DNA of 64,000 bases. Source: Sipunculus nudus (taxonomy: Eukaryota > Annelida > Sipuncula > Golfingiida > Sipunculidae). Shown one piece after another: positions 44,440 to 58,300 of this stretch (the first letter of the stretch is position 1; every line of letters starts with the position of its first letter). The translations under genes and the position numbers were made by a program. Location: the NCBI GenBank assembly GCA_026874595.1, contig CM049308.1, positions 75,937,124-76,001,123 on the forward strand, in the 5' to 3' direction. The notes under the pieces are model-generated. The model saw only the letters and a list, made by a program, of their open reading frames with translations, had not been told where the DNA came from and searched no databases.

Positions 44440-46320
44440 ATGCCATGGCTGGTTATAAGTTGGGAAAAATTCATTCAATTTTGGTAACTGACATGGATCT
44501 TTTAATTGTGACAGGGTGTAATTCTAGATTTTAAAAGGAACATTTATAATTTATCTGTGTCTTTATACTGGAACATGCAAAAGGAATTTACAGGTTGAAC
44601 ATATTTAACAGAATACCTTTACTTGCTGGAGGAGCACAAGAAATTCCCATGAAGTGGGATTCTGAGCCGTTGACATGAGCCTCACTAAATGGTACTTATT
44701 ATAAAATATATGAGAGTTTGAAATTAAACCTTTTTGTTTATGATAATATATGCTGCTTCATTCAGATACACATGTTTTCTTAACAATATGGCTTTCAATC
44801 ATGATGAACGTTCTAACATTTTTTACATTATTTCAAAACAGAACAACAGGGTTGTATTACATACATATACTGTCATTTCCACAGATTTCATAAGGAAATT
44901 ATAAATAAATGTTTCATTCCTGAAATAACACTCTAACAAAAGGCTAGACATGAGCAATGGAAATATATGAAAGATATAGTATCATAACGAAGGCCAATGG
45001 TCTGTTGTAAGCACTGTTGATGATGATGGTAACTGAATGATAATGATGATGTTATTATTAAGCCTCTGGAATTTCGGTTTCATATATGTGGGACTAGGAA
45101 CAATCATTTAATCCTGTCATAAACATATTTGACCAAGTTCCCGAGATTTTATCGAGATTTTCATTTTACCTTGGTAGCTTATAGGATCAAACAGAGTGCC
45201 TTTACCACTGAAATCCACAGCTTTAAACATGAAGTCCAGTACTATTTGTCTTGTTTTTGCTTTTGATTTGATCTGTTCATACTGAAACTGTGAATACTTC
45301 AACTGAAAGAGAATTGCATTGAGGCCCACTTACAATATGACATACTGATGTTTTATTAGTGTCAGTTCAACTACTCCTGTCCACCTGATTTCTCGAGGTA
45401 ATCTCACCATAAGACAAACCTGCCAAACAAAATTTGCACTAATTGCTGAAAGAAGAAAATGCTTAATTTTTTACCCTACCTGCATACGATATAAATATAA
45501 TTCACTTCATGGCCTGGTTGACATGTCTCATATAAATCTGTGGTTCATGGCATCCCCAACAAGTGACCATATTGTTTATCCTACTTGGATATGGATATGA
45601 AGTAATGTAACGTAACAGTGAAGCATGTGCACGCAGAGAACACAAGTCTCACTGTAAAAAGGGGTCAGCAGCTCTTAATTATTAGTCCCATGAATATTGG
45701 TGCCTCTTTTGTGCATCACGTATATTAAGGTGTCATCACTGTTCCCTGTGATGTACATTTAATAGATTGGTGGCAAGATGCTGCTACAGAATAATTACTT
45801 ATAAAATAGTTTTAAACTGTTTACAGGAAAATTACATAGGGTGGGCTATTATTTCCATAATAGTTCATTACACATTTTCCCGTTAAGCTGCTAGGGGCAA
45901 AAGGTTTTGGTTTTCTTTGACTCGCAAAATAATAATCTTGAAAAAAAAACAGGTGGACAGGGATAGTGGAACGCACTATAGTATATTTCCTTAATTTCTC
46001 ACATTTCATAATCGAACTCCTCATTGTTTTTTACAACAGAACAATATACTAGATGGTTCAAGATGAATGAGGTTAAGCTGATAAGACTTTGTTTACAGGT
46101 AAAGATAGCAAATTCTTACAATTTGTAACATGTAGGGTGTGTCTCAGGTAATAATCAGGGAATAATAGCAAAAATTAGTGAACAGAAACAATCAATTATT
46201 ATAATGCATTAAACTGAGATAAGAATACCACCATTCCCTTTACTTGTTATTTCACACAGACTGAAGATGCCAGTGTATATGCGGTCCTTAATGACATAGA
46301 ATTTGAAATTAAAAATCTAT
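44440..46320. other. Intergenic, no gene recognised
   Basis: AT-rich sequence downstream of UBXN1 (minus) and beyond the tandem element. Short frames at 45117-45329 and 45821-46024 show no domain or splice support. Confidence 0.4.
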
Positions 46321-46330
46321 TTTATTTATT
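46321..46330 (-). promoter_or_regulatory. Possible polyadenylation signals of UBXN1
   Basis: On the minus strand two overlapping AATAAA hexamers lie about 60 bases after the UBXN1 stop codon. The position fits a short 3' UTR. The sequence is AT-rich, so chance occurrence is possible. Confidence 0.45.
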
Positions 46331-46386
46331 TCATCAACTATTTAATGATAATTGTACATAATGATTTAAACTAGTTCCTCCTTTTA

Positions 46387-49300
46387 TCATTGTTGTTTCG
46401 ACACTACAAGGACAGCTGATGGTACCAAACCTGGAAAGAAAAGAAGACCATTGACAGTACAGACAGAATGAACAATACTAGTTTGTGTTAATAAGGATAT
46501 AAATGAAAAGGCTACACTATGGTGCACTTGTGACCTTTCAGTTAACAGAGCATGAATTACTTTATGATCTGTGAGCTCCATTAATACTGAATCAAATATG
46601 AAAACTAGACTTCTTGTAACTGTCATGGGACAGTTATGTATCTCCACCTATTTCCTCCCCCCTGTCTACCTACCATTCCCCTAGCCCTGAATCTCCCACT
46701 TATAATTTATCCATCTGTAATATTTTGAGAAAAACTATAGTCCTGTAAAACAAATGAAAATTCATGGTTCCTTCTTGAGTTTTCACAGATGAGCTGAAAA
46801 TTGTAGTGTAATTTGCATATTTTATCCAAAACTATGATAGATGTCACTACCAAACTTGCCAAAGCACTCCTAAACTGTAAATGGCACATGTTTGTAAAAG
46901 TTTCAACTTTCTAGATCATATGGTTTATCCGGAAATGTGGCCTAACCAAAAAATGCTGAGTCACCTATCTCATATGGTTCTGCTTGAGTGAATTTGATGG
47001 GGAACCCTCAGGAATGTTGGGAACCAAATAGTTTAGGAGCTTTTTCATCCATTTACCCCTTACAGTTTAGAACAAGGGACCCATGGGTCATATCGCTCAG
47101 CTGAATTTTGGAAAATATTAGTAACTGCAAAATATTTTTAATTCTTTTGGTTTTTCATGTATATTATCATTTGAAAAGCTATGAGAAAATAGCCTTGCTA
47201 AGATGAAACTCTGTAAATCATAGAATAACGGACATGAGCTAAACCATTTAGTGATGCACCAAGGGTTAAAATGGGCCTACAGTAAGTGTTATATAAAAGT
47301 AACATTTCATAAACAAATAATATGTGAAGGTAATTAAGTTTTCAAAAATTAAATATATGGCCATATGAGTTAAAAATTAATCCCACAAAGTTTGACCAAC
47401 ATTCCTAATTTTAAATCTAAGTTAACAGTGTTATTCACACCTAGGCCGCGCCAACTTAAGATATGAATGAAATGCTACAAAGTTTTTATATCTTCTTAAA
47501 TCTTGTCAGTTAGCACTTACATTAGATCCTAATATTTTATTACATTTGAATATTAGGATTAAATTCCTGAACATTTTTTTTCTTAAAAAAAAAATCAAAA
47601 TTGTCTAAGTCTCAACAAAAAGGAATTGATTTAACATTAAAATAATAAGATTCATCTTGATTATTAATCCTGTGTATTGAAGGGGTGGGTGGGGGAGGGG
47701 TCCCTGTTGTTACTGCTCGTTGCTGAAAAAAAATCTTAATTATAAGATTCATCTAGTTCATAGTACAGGTCTGTCAACTGAATTTTTTTTTTTGGGGGGG
47801 GGGGGGGGGAGTGAGAGAAAAAGGCTCCCTGTAGTATTAACTGCAGACAGCCTGATCAAGCTCAACTCAGTGGAGGGAGGGCTTGCCCTAGTGATGGGAT
47901 TACATAACAACAACCTGGGGAGCATAGAGAGCTGCAGTGAATGACCATCAATGACCAAAGTGGACTGCTTGACAACGTAAGGGAATACAACAACAGCCTA
48001 AAAAAAATTCAATAAAAAGCCTAATTTTGCAGCTTTTATTTTAGAAATTTCAGATTTTAACAGATTAAATCCTTATGTGTACATGCTGTGAAAATTTAAT
48101 CCACAGTATTACAGGAAAAAAACATGCTGTGGCCAAAGTTGGGCAAAATTTAAGGTACCAATTTTTTATTTTTGCTAATATTTTAAAAATTTAAAAGATT
48201 TTGATCTAATTTTGGGTATACAATTTAATTTTGATTAATTAATATATAATCCTGGAAAAAAGTCCTTACCTTTAACATGTTTTGTGTTAAGTGATCAAAT
48301 ATCTGTCCTGATTTTTTACAAAATGCATTATGGTTGAGCCCATTACTTTTTTAAATTATATAATACAGACCTAATTTCTGTCATGTACATAGGAACTATA
48401 TAGAGGAATATTTATGGTAAATATGAGGAAAAACAGATGAGTGGTTTTAGGCAGTCCTGAAGTGTGAAAATAGGTTTTTAATAAAAAATTGAGGTTTTTC
48501 CTTAATTTCTCAAAGGAACAAAGGTGCAAAGACCCAGTTTTGGGCTTGGTAGGAGATCTTGGGGACATCTAAGATTATGCCGAATTTTTTATTCTTATGT
48601 CTTACGGTTTCAAAACGTTCTACATCTACAGACGGACGGACAGACAGACGGACGACGGACAATGGACCACGACTATAGCTCAGATGACTTATAGTCAGCA
48701 GAGCTAAAAAAATTTACATTGAAAATATGAAAAAAAATCACACTTTTTGATCTCTATGACCTTGAAAAAATAGGTCAAGGTCATGGAAAGGTGGTCAAAT
48801 TGGGTAAATATGTTCTGGGGAAATATGAATGAAATCAGACGAAAAAGGTGGTAGAATAATAAGAATAATAATGATAATGCCAAAAACAAATATGTCCACC
48901 TATGGGTTGAGGAGATAATAATACTTTTGGCATAAACTATACTAAAACACTTGCTTAATTATAAACAAGTGCTACCAACCTTGGATTAACTAAAACATAC
49001 ACCTGCACACTAGTGTTTAAAAGGTATATAAAAATGTGCATTACTTATCTTCAAAACTAGATGACGTGTGCAGTCAAATGAGAAGCTATAACACCATTTT
49101 AACGGAACTTGGCATACAGAAATCACAAGGAAGTCACTAAATAAAATATGCATCACAACCAAAAGAAGAGCAAATCTATTTATATCAACAGTTTCCCCTC
49201 AAAGTTCCAGTATGTGTACACTGAAAGGCCTTAGTCACTAGCCTCGTGCAATATTTATTCAAAATTCACAAAATAATATATTTTTCATTTTACTATAAAA

Positions 49301-52300
49301 ATATGCACATATTAATAATTTCAAATTACAAACTATATAAGAATTTGAGAAAATTATTAATCAAGAGATACTTGTCCCTCATGGTCAGTAATTTAGAGTA
49401 TGCCAACCAGATGATTTCCTGACATATTGAGATATTTTTTATGGTCTCACATGCTGGTTGCATCAACACTGCAGCTTTTATTACAGGTTTACCCACCTAA
49501 TTCATTTAAGGGTTTCTCCATATCCTCCTCAGTGAAGACTTTTCTTGGGAATGTGGTCATGAGGGAAAATGGCCCTGCTCCATCCGTTCTCTTCATCTCA
49601 ATGAATAACCTGACTGAGGCAAGCTCCTCACGAGCTGAAAAGTTCTGGGTCAAGGCCTGACCATTAGTTAATCGCACCTGAAATAGATACCAATCAAATG
49701 ATAACACGTAACATTTCAAACACAGATGATGTCCAAATAAAGAGGTAAAGCTCACCGAGGGACAATTGTCTCTGTTAAGGTTATGACAATTTGTTAACCA
49801 GACCATAAATAGATAAACCCATAGGAAAATTTTATGATTATTGAGATTTAGAGAATTTGCTTGTACACAGAGCGGGCATGCTCCCCAATGCAAACAGTTG
49901 TCTGCCAAAAAATGACCATTTCATAACACACCTTCAATGTTAACCAACAAAGAAATATAAACTTATTCAAAAAACATAATTTGTAATGAATTAATAAAAA
50001 TAAACAGCCTAACAGGCCGTAATGATCATTAGGCAGCTGAATGAACCTTTCACTATAAACTTTATTCATTACAATATCTCATAAAGGTACTAAATAACTG
50101 CTCTGTGTGTTTGAAGAACTTCATCTTAAGCCACCAATAGGAATACAGACCTGTCCACCTTTAACTTTATATAATGAATAAGCGCCATGTTTAGTGCTTA
50201 TAATATATATAACTAAATAATTAAAAACAGATCACAGTGACCTAAATTTGAGAATGCTATTTCTGATATAGTTTTATCTACCATTAATACACATCAGTCT
50301 TACCTGACAGATATACAATGACTCGTGACACAATGTGTCCTATACTGCTACAACATTAAGGATATAACAACTACTGCAGGAGATGTTTTATACCAACCTG
50401 TATTCTTGTCTGATCATACTGTTTCTTCTCTGCTGCTGTGGCTGTTGGAGCAGCTGCTGCTGCTGCAGCTGGCTTTGCAGCAGGTGCTTGCTGCTGTGCT
50501 GATGTCTTGCCAAACTGTAAGTCAGATACAAACATCTGTCAGGGATTTTTTGCAACCTACCTAAAGCCACCGACTGAAATATGAAAATTGCTAATAGCAA
50601 CATTATCTTGTTTCAAATATGAATTTCAATTCAGCCGCTGCACATCCTATGCATTCACAGTATAAACCTACTATACTTACTGTGAGATATAAGTCATGGC
50701 AACTAGATGTCACTGTCCAGAGAAAAGAGGATGAAGGTGGTCTTTATCAATAAGTGATGTGGTATTTTTAAGTCTTTCTTAAATCATATTTTTTAAGGAG
50801 AACTTGCATGGGTATAAGAATAATATCAAGCTGAAAGCAGTTATTTACACAACAGCATGAATATCTGTGGTTCAGCAGAACTCATCATTTAAGTTTTTGT
50901 TTATTCGGGGTTAATGTACAGTGCTTCTGGAATGAATGAGAATCAAGAACACAGCTATATGTTTGGGACCACAAAGGTCCTCAACTAGGGATCCGTGACT
51001 AAAAATTCCTCAATGTAGAAGCCTTGTGGCCATAATGTGCCATATCTGCACTTGGTTAGCATCTAAACCAGACAATACTAAACCATTTTAATTACGCTCC
51101 GAATTAGTCTTTGTGTCTGCACTGTAGTAGTTCACTTTACAAAAGCCTAAACCGATTTAAACACAACTTGAGTTTGCTATCTGCACTTGGTTCGTAATCT
51201 GATTCAGGCCTGCAACTGAGCACTCACTCGTGCAAGGCATGCTGGGGCAACATCAAGGGTAGAGGTCAAGGCCATTTGCTGAAACTGGACTCATTGGGAC
51301 TAGAAACAGATTTGCCTGTAGTGTACACATTAGAAACCGGTTTACTGTGAACCAGACTAAAGTTAACCAGACTACTGCAGACCACCTTTCATGTGGACTA
51401 CAGTAAACAAAAAAAAAATGTGGATTAGTGGCCTGGTTTGGACAGAGTAAACCGCTTCATAATCCGGATTATTTGCTTGTGTGGAGATGGCCATGGATGT
51501 CAGATTGGCGAATTTTATCACCACAAATAATCCAAAAGAGGGGAATCTTTAGAAAAACCATGGCAATATCTGAAAGGTCACTGAGATGCATGCGAAAGGA
51601 TTTTAAAATATTTGCCTGGCAGTCATACCGTATTTAAAAGGAGTCTGAAATTTGAAAGCACACATTCCCATCATGGGTGTCAATTTTCTGTGAAATTTTC
51701 GCAAAAGAAAATCACTGCTTGAGCTCTGGCGGCCACACTGAATATTAGGCAGTTCTGTAATTTGATAGGGCTTGAACACTCATAGGTTACAATTACCACT
51801 TTCAATTGGAGTAAGACCAAATATATTCTCTTTGAGATAATGTGAACTAAAGAAAGCGTCATAAGCGGACAGACAAAAGGATGAAACAATTTGGTGATTA
51901 CTCCATTTCAATCAGGACTTTAGTCAGGAAGTCAGGAAAATGAATGTGTAACAAGTAGTGATACAATATTATATAACAAGTGACTGCATGTGTATCTGCA
52001 AATATTAAGACTTCAAATAAATATAAAATATTAATACCTTTATACAATCCATGTTGAAAAGAAGGTAGAGATAAGAACATAACATGTAGATAATTAATAA
52101 TGACAGTGTGTCTGTAAACATAAACAAGCCAACTTAATATGATAATCTAATAACCTGTGAAATTATATTTATGAGAAGTAAGATGATAATATAAAAATTT
52201 AGTATGATTACTATGTGGGCATCTGTAAATATAAGGTAGCCATCTGCAGCTAATAAACCTCACCTTTGCTGCTCTATCCCTTTTGTCTTTTTCAATTTGT

Positions 52301-55300
52301 TCCTTAACTCTTTGTCTGAAAGATTAAAAGTAACTTCTTCATTATTTATTTCAGTATAGGAATAATTGTAACACTCAAAGACTCCATGGTCTGAGGAGAA
52401 AGCTTTTACACATACAGCTGGCAAAGAACCACAACTCACTCATATAAAGATGATTAATGGATCAATAAATTATCTTATATCTAGAACTTTCAAGGTATAT
52501 AAACCATAGTTAATTGCAATACATTGGCATTTTATTTCTAACGTTTTGTAAACCTTTTAAAAGAATCTCCCCTAAGTAAGTGATGCTTCCTATTCTTTAA
52601 TCCCAGTAAAATTTCCTCCCACAAAAATCTGACGTTACACCTGGAGGTGTAATGACCATGTCCACTCACCTGGCCAGTCTGTCTTCCTCTCGTTCTTTCC
52701 TTTTGAGCTCTGCTGTTCTCTTGATGTCATCCTCATACATTCTGTGTGAGAAAATTATTTTATTCATGACCATGGTTAATTCGGTTATGCATTTACCAGT
52801 AATGGTTAAAGCAAGGAAAATTCTACATTTACACAGAGATACACAACTTTCTCTTGTCAGTAAAATAAACACAGCATAATACACCTGTAACATAAATTGT
52901 GACCTCTGTTGAGTGGGTTTTGTTGAGAATTTAATTCAAGTTATAAACTCTATCAGTAAATATTTATATTAAGTTTCATGAAAACCCATCAGATTTTTTA
53001 TAAGTCATCACAGCGATACCAAAGTCTGGTGACCTCTGACCTGATTAAATATGCATAGATTTTGCTGGGAATAATAATTAAACAAGATATTATATTAGTT
53101 AATATTTCTGCTTAGTTTCATCAAAATCTATCCAATTCCTAGTAAGTTATTGTGGCAACACCACAAAGTAGCTTGGGGACATCTTGACCTCATTAAATAT
53201 GCTTGGATTTTGCCTATAATTGAACACAGATGAGATAATCTATTGGTAAGTAGTAGTAAGTAGTACCAGTTATGGTGATTTTTTTTTTTTAATCTACCGA
53301 AGACATGGTAAGCTATCACGGTGACACTTAAAGTTCACAGACAGACTGGACCATGTGTATACCATAATATGTCCTGTTTAAGACAGGCAGAAAAATTAAA
53401 TATGCATATGAGTTCAAGAATAATATTTTAATTAAAATTTGTTCAATGTCCACTAAAAAATCAGATAAAAAAAATTTATGTGACATTAAATATGATATCA
53501 TATGCTTCATGTGACTTTATTCCACATACAGATTCTTGTAACTGACAAAAATTGAGTAACAGAACTTAATGTTTCAGAATGGCCAGTATTCACTTTCGAA
53601 AGCATTCATCAGTAACAGATTTATCAAGACACAGATAAACAGTAAAACCTTTACAGCAAATTACGTATCAGATATACGACATATTGTCCTCTGTCTCACG
53701 TAAGTTTAGTAATTCATCTGACAGCAGTGAAATCTACAAAATTCTACAAATTACATTTCAATCCTACTACTGGTCAGTGAAAATAAATGGTATAAATAAC
53801 TGGGTAATATGCACTTTTCAGAATGTTAGAATGGAATGATTTATCAAATGATAACTTACTTTTGTTTGACTTGGGCTATATCTTTTCCTGTTGCCCTGCG
53901 GCTTTTTTCTCGGCTAATGGCAGCTTTTTTCTCCTGCTCTTCTCGTTCTTTTCGTCTCTGCTGCAATCGATCCTGTATCCTGCAAAACATACATCCATAA
54001 AATTTATTAAAGGGAAATAATCAGGAGCAATATTTTGCCTACTCTTCCACACTAATAGTTCAGTTTTGCTTTATACAAAAGTTTACCAGCAAAAACATCC
54101 CAGCACACAAGCTCAGTACCTCGCATACGGCGGTTAAGTACCTTGTAATGGCTCTGGGTGTTGATAAACACAGTCCACATGTTTATTTTCCAAAAAAATC
54201 CCGCATGACATGAGGTCCGATTGTGAGCTGCAACACGTCATGTTTCAGCCAGCAGGAACATGTATTTCATTACTTGGGCCAAGAAGTCAGAAAATCTCCA
54301 GAATGACATGTGTTGTAGTCAGGTGATCCATGCGCTGTTTATGTATACACCTGTGATCACGCCCATGGCACTGTTTTTGAAACTCGTTTACCAGAGTAAG
54401 CAAATGGTTTCAGGGCCATAGTTTGGCAAGTACCAATTCATTTTAAAGGGAAGAGGCTATTTTTCGTGTTAATTCAACAAGCTTTATAGGTGATTGGTCC
54501 CCTTAAACATGACAACTGTGGTCAGCTTACCTTCAAATCCTGTGCACAGAAAAGTACCCACAACAAAAATTAATAGGAGAAAAGGAATAACCTGATCAAA
54601 ACAAAGTGCAGGATCACCTGATCAAGTCAAAGTGCAGGAGCACCTGATCAAAACAAAGTGCAGGATCACATGATCAATACAAAGTGCAGGATCTTATGGT
54701 CAAAAACAAAGTGCAGGATCACATGATCCAAACAAAGTGCAGGATCACCTGATCCAAACAAAGTGTAGGATCACCTGATCCAAACAAAGAGCAGGATCAC
54801 CTGATCCAAAGAAAGTGCAGGATCACCTGATCCAAAGAAAGTGCAGGATCACCTGATCCAAAGAAAGTGCAGGATCACCTGACCCAAAGAAAGTGCAGGA
54901 TCACCTGACCCAAAGAAAGTGCAGGATCACCTGACCCAAGCAAAGTGCTGGATCACCTGACCCAAACAAAGTGCAGGATCACCTGACCCAAACAAAGTGC
55001 ATGATCACACGATCCAAACAAAGTGCAGGATCACCTGATCCAAACAAAGTGCAGGATCGCCTGATCCAAACAAAGTGCAGGATCGCCTGATCCAAACAAA
55101 GTGCAGGATTGCCTGATCCAAACAAAGTGCAGGATCGCCTGATCCAAACATAGTGCAGGATCGCCTGATCCAAACAAAGTGCAGGATCGCCTGATCCAAA
55201 CAAAGTGCAGGATCGCCTGATCCAAACAAAGTGCAGGATCGATATATCCAAACAAAGTGCAGGATCGCCTGATCCAAACAAAGTGCAGGATTGCCTGATC

Positions 55301-58300
55301 CAAACAAAGTGCAGGATCGCCTGATCCAAACAAAGTGCAGGATCACCTGATCCAAACAAAGTGCAGGATCACCTGATCCAAACAAAGTGCAGGATCACCT
55401 GATCAAAACAAAGTGCAGGATCACCTGATCAAAACAAAGTGCAGGATCACCTGATCAAAACAACGTGCAGGATCACATGATCAAAACAACGTGCAGGATA
55501 ACATGATCCAAACAAAGTGCAGGAACCCATGATCCAAACAAAGTGCAGGATCAAATGATCAAAAACAAATTGAAGGATCATATAATCAACAAGTGATCCA
55601 TGGGTCATGAGGCTCAGCTGACTGATCAGTTGGTATTGGCAATAGTGTGATACTATATGGATTTTTTTATGAACCGCTCAGGATGTCAAGTTAGAAGCTT
55701 CTAGGTCCAATGGTTATGATTTGTGCCCTGTTAATGGATGACCACTTTTTTGAAGGTCTCAAAAAAAGGGGGGGGAATGCGTAAAAATTTTAAACAAGGC
55801 CTACAGGCCTAATGCGAACCTGTGCAAAGTTTAGGAGTATGAATGGAGGTTTATTTTTAAAATTTAATATTGATCCTCCTAAGTCCTGCATTTCTACCTT
55901 AGTCATTATGATTTCAGTAAAATGGACAGTTCTGACCTGCAAGTTTCGGACTAGGACATTTTAAAACCAGAATATGGGTAGTTGACAAGCCACTATGTGT
56001 ATCCGCAGAAATCGGGTGGGACGGGTGAAGTGAGGCATGGATTTAGTGGCAAGGGGAATAGAGTGTGGTGTGTTGCATATTAGCATGGATGTCTGCAGCT
56101 TAAACGTGAATATAGGTGGTGCCACCTGTCATAAAATCAAGAAAATTGTCCAGGATGTATAAACCTGCAAAATTTCAGGTGGATAAGCCAACCACTGCCG
56201 AGATATGAGTGATTTTATCCCAAGGCAGATCAACAGATGGATGCTGTGCATTAGTGGTTGCAGGTGGCACCAAGAGCTATGTGAGATCTATACACATACA
56301 AAATTTTGGCCTAATCGGTCAAAAGGTTCCCGAGATATGAGCTTGGATGTCTGCAAAGTAAATGTGAATGTAGGTGGGGACACCTGTCATAAAATCGAGA
56401 AAGCTGTCAAGGATGTAAAATACCTGCAAAATTTCAGGTGGATAAGTCAAACCACTGCTGAGATATGATTGATTTTAACCTAAGGCAGATGAACAGATGG
56501 ATGCTGTGCATAAGTGGATAAGTCAAACCACTGCTGAGATATGAGTGATTTTAACCTAAGGCAGATGAACAGATGGATGCTGTGCATAAATGGTTGCAGG
56601 TGGCACCACCAGTTTGTCCTATGATGAAGAGCTATGTGAGATCTATACACATGCAAAATTTTGGCCTAATCGGTCACACGGTTCCCGAGATATGAGCTTA
56701 GATGTCTGCAGAGTAAATGTGAATGTAGGTGGCGCCACCTGTCATAAAATCGAGAAACCTGTTCATGATGTATAAACCTGTAAAATTTCAGGTGGATAAG
56801 TCCAACCACTGCTGAGATATGAGCGATTTTATCCCAAGGAAGATGAACAGATGGACGCTGTGCATAAGTGGTTGCAGGTGGCGCCACCAGTTTTGCCTAT
56901 GATGAAGAGCTATGTGAGATCTATACACAAGCAAAATTTTGGCCCAATTGGTCAAACAGTTCCCGAGATATGAGCTTGAATGTCTGCAGAGTAAACGTGA
57001 ATGTAGGTGGCGCCACCTGTCATAAAATCGAGAAAGCTGTCAAGGATGTAAAATTCCTGCAAAATTTCAAATGGAAAAGTCCAACCACTGCTGATATATG
57101 AGTGATTTTAACCTAAGGCAGATGAACAGATGGACGCTGTGCATAAATGGTTGCAGGTGGCACCACCAGTTTTGCCTATGATGAAGAGCTATGTGAGATC
57201 TATACACATGAAAAATTTTGGCCTAATCGGTCAAAAGGTTCCCGAGATATGAACTTGGATGTCTGCAGAGTAAATGTGAATGTAGGTGGCGACACCTGTC
57301 ATAAAATCGAGAAACCTGTCAAGGATGTATAAAACTGCAAAATTTCAGGTGGATAAGTCAAACCACTGCTGAGATATGAGTGATTTTATCCAAAGGCAGA
57401 TGAACAGATGGACACTGTGCATAAGTGGTTGCAGGTGGCACCACCAGTTTTGCCTATGATGAAGAGCTATGTAAGATCTATCCACATGCAAAATTTTGGC
57501 CTAATCGGTCAAACGGTTCCCAAGATATGAGCTTGGATGTCTGCAGAGTAAATGTGTATGTAGGTGGCGCCACCTGTCATAAAATCGAGAAAGCTGTCCA
57601 GGATGTATAAACTTGCAAAATTTCAAGTGGATAAGTCAAACCACTGCTGAGATATGAGTAATAATATCCAAAGGCAGATGAACAGATGGAAGCTGTGCAA
57701 AAATGGTTGCAGGTGGCGCCACCATTTTTAGTGTATGTTATAAAGCTATCAAAGGGCTACATTTGTGCAAAATTTTTAGCCTGATCGGTCAAATGGTTCC
57801 TGATATATGTGGGTTTATGTGTGGAAACAGACGCACAAATGGACACTGGGCAGCAAGGAAAGGTCAGAGGTCAACCAAAAATGAAGGCGCAGCAGTTCAC
57901 ATGTGACCTGATGATAAACCTGATTTGCTTAAAATGCAAACCAAGTTTTTTCAGAGTTGAAAGATATAGTTCCAATAATCTGGGAATTCTGCATCTAAAC
58001 ATTGTATCCAGACGTCTAAACGCTGTGTCTAGACGTCTAGACACATTGTCTAGACCCCCCCCCCCCCCAGAGCCAGGTCAGTTGCCATGGTGATGTCTGG
58101 ACCCGACCTGTTTGTACTGAGTGACCTCTTGACTTGGCTGCATGAAGTCAAATCTGTTTTCAAATACAGAAAGCCTTTTTCAATTGGCTACAATGCTTTT
58201 TTAAAACTGTATTTACCCAATCTATTCTTATAAAACTGGCAGAACCCTACCATAGAATAATTCTTGTAAAGTTTAAACCAATCAGCTGAACAGTTTCATC

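Noticed and set aside
54979-55385. Overlapping minus-strand frames of 100-126 codons with FGSGDPALCLDQAILHFVW-type repeats
   Set aside because: They exist in three staggered frames because the underlying unit is 26 bp; they are minisatellite translations inside a UBXN1 intron.
56205-57906. Series of plus-strand frames starting MVAGG and containing FWPNRS
   Set aside because: One per 278-bp unit of the tandem array, each ended by a stop; 278 is not a multiple of three and no splice sites fit.
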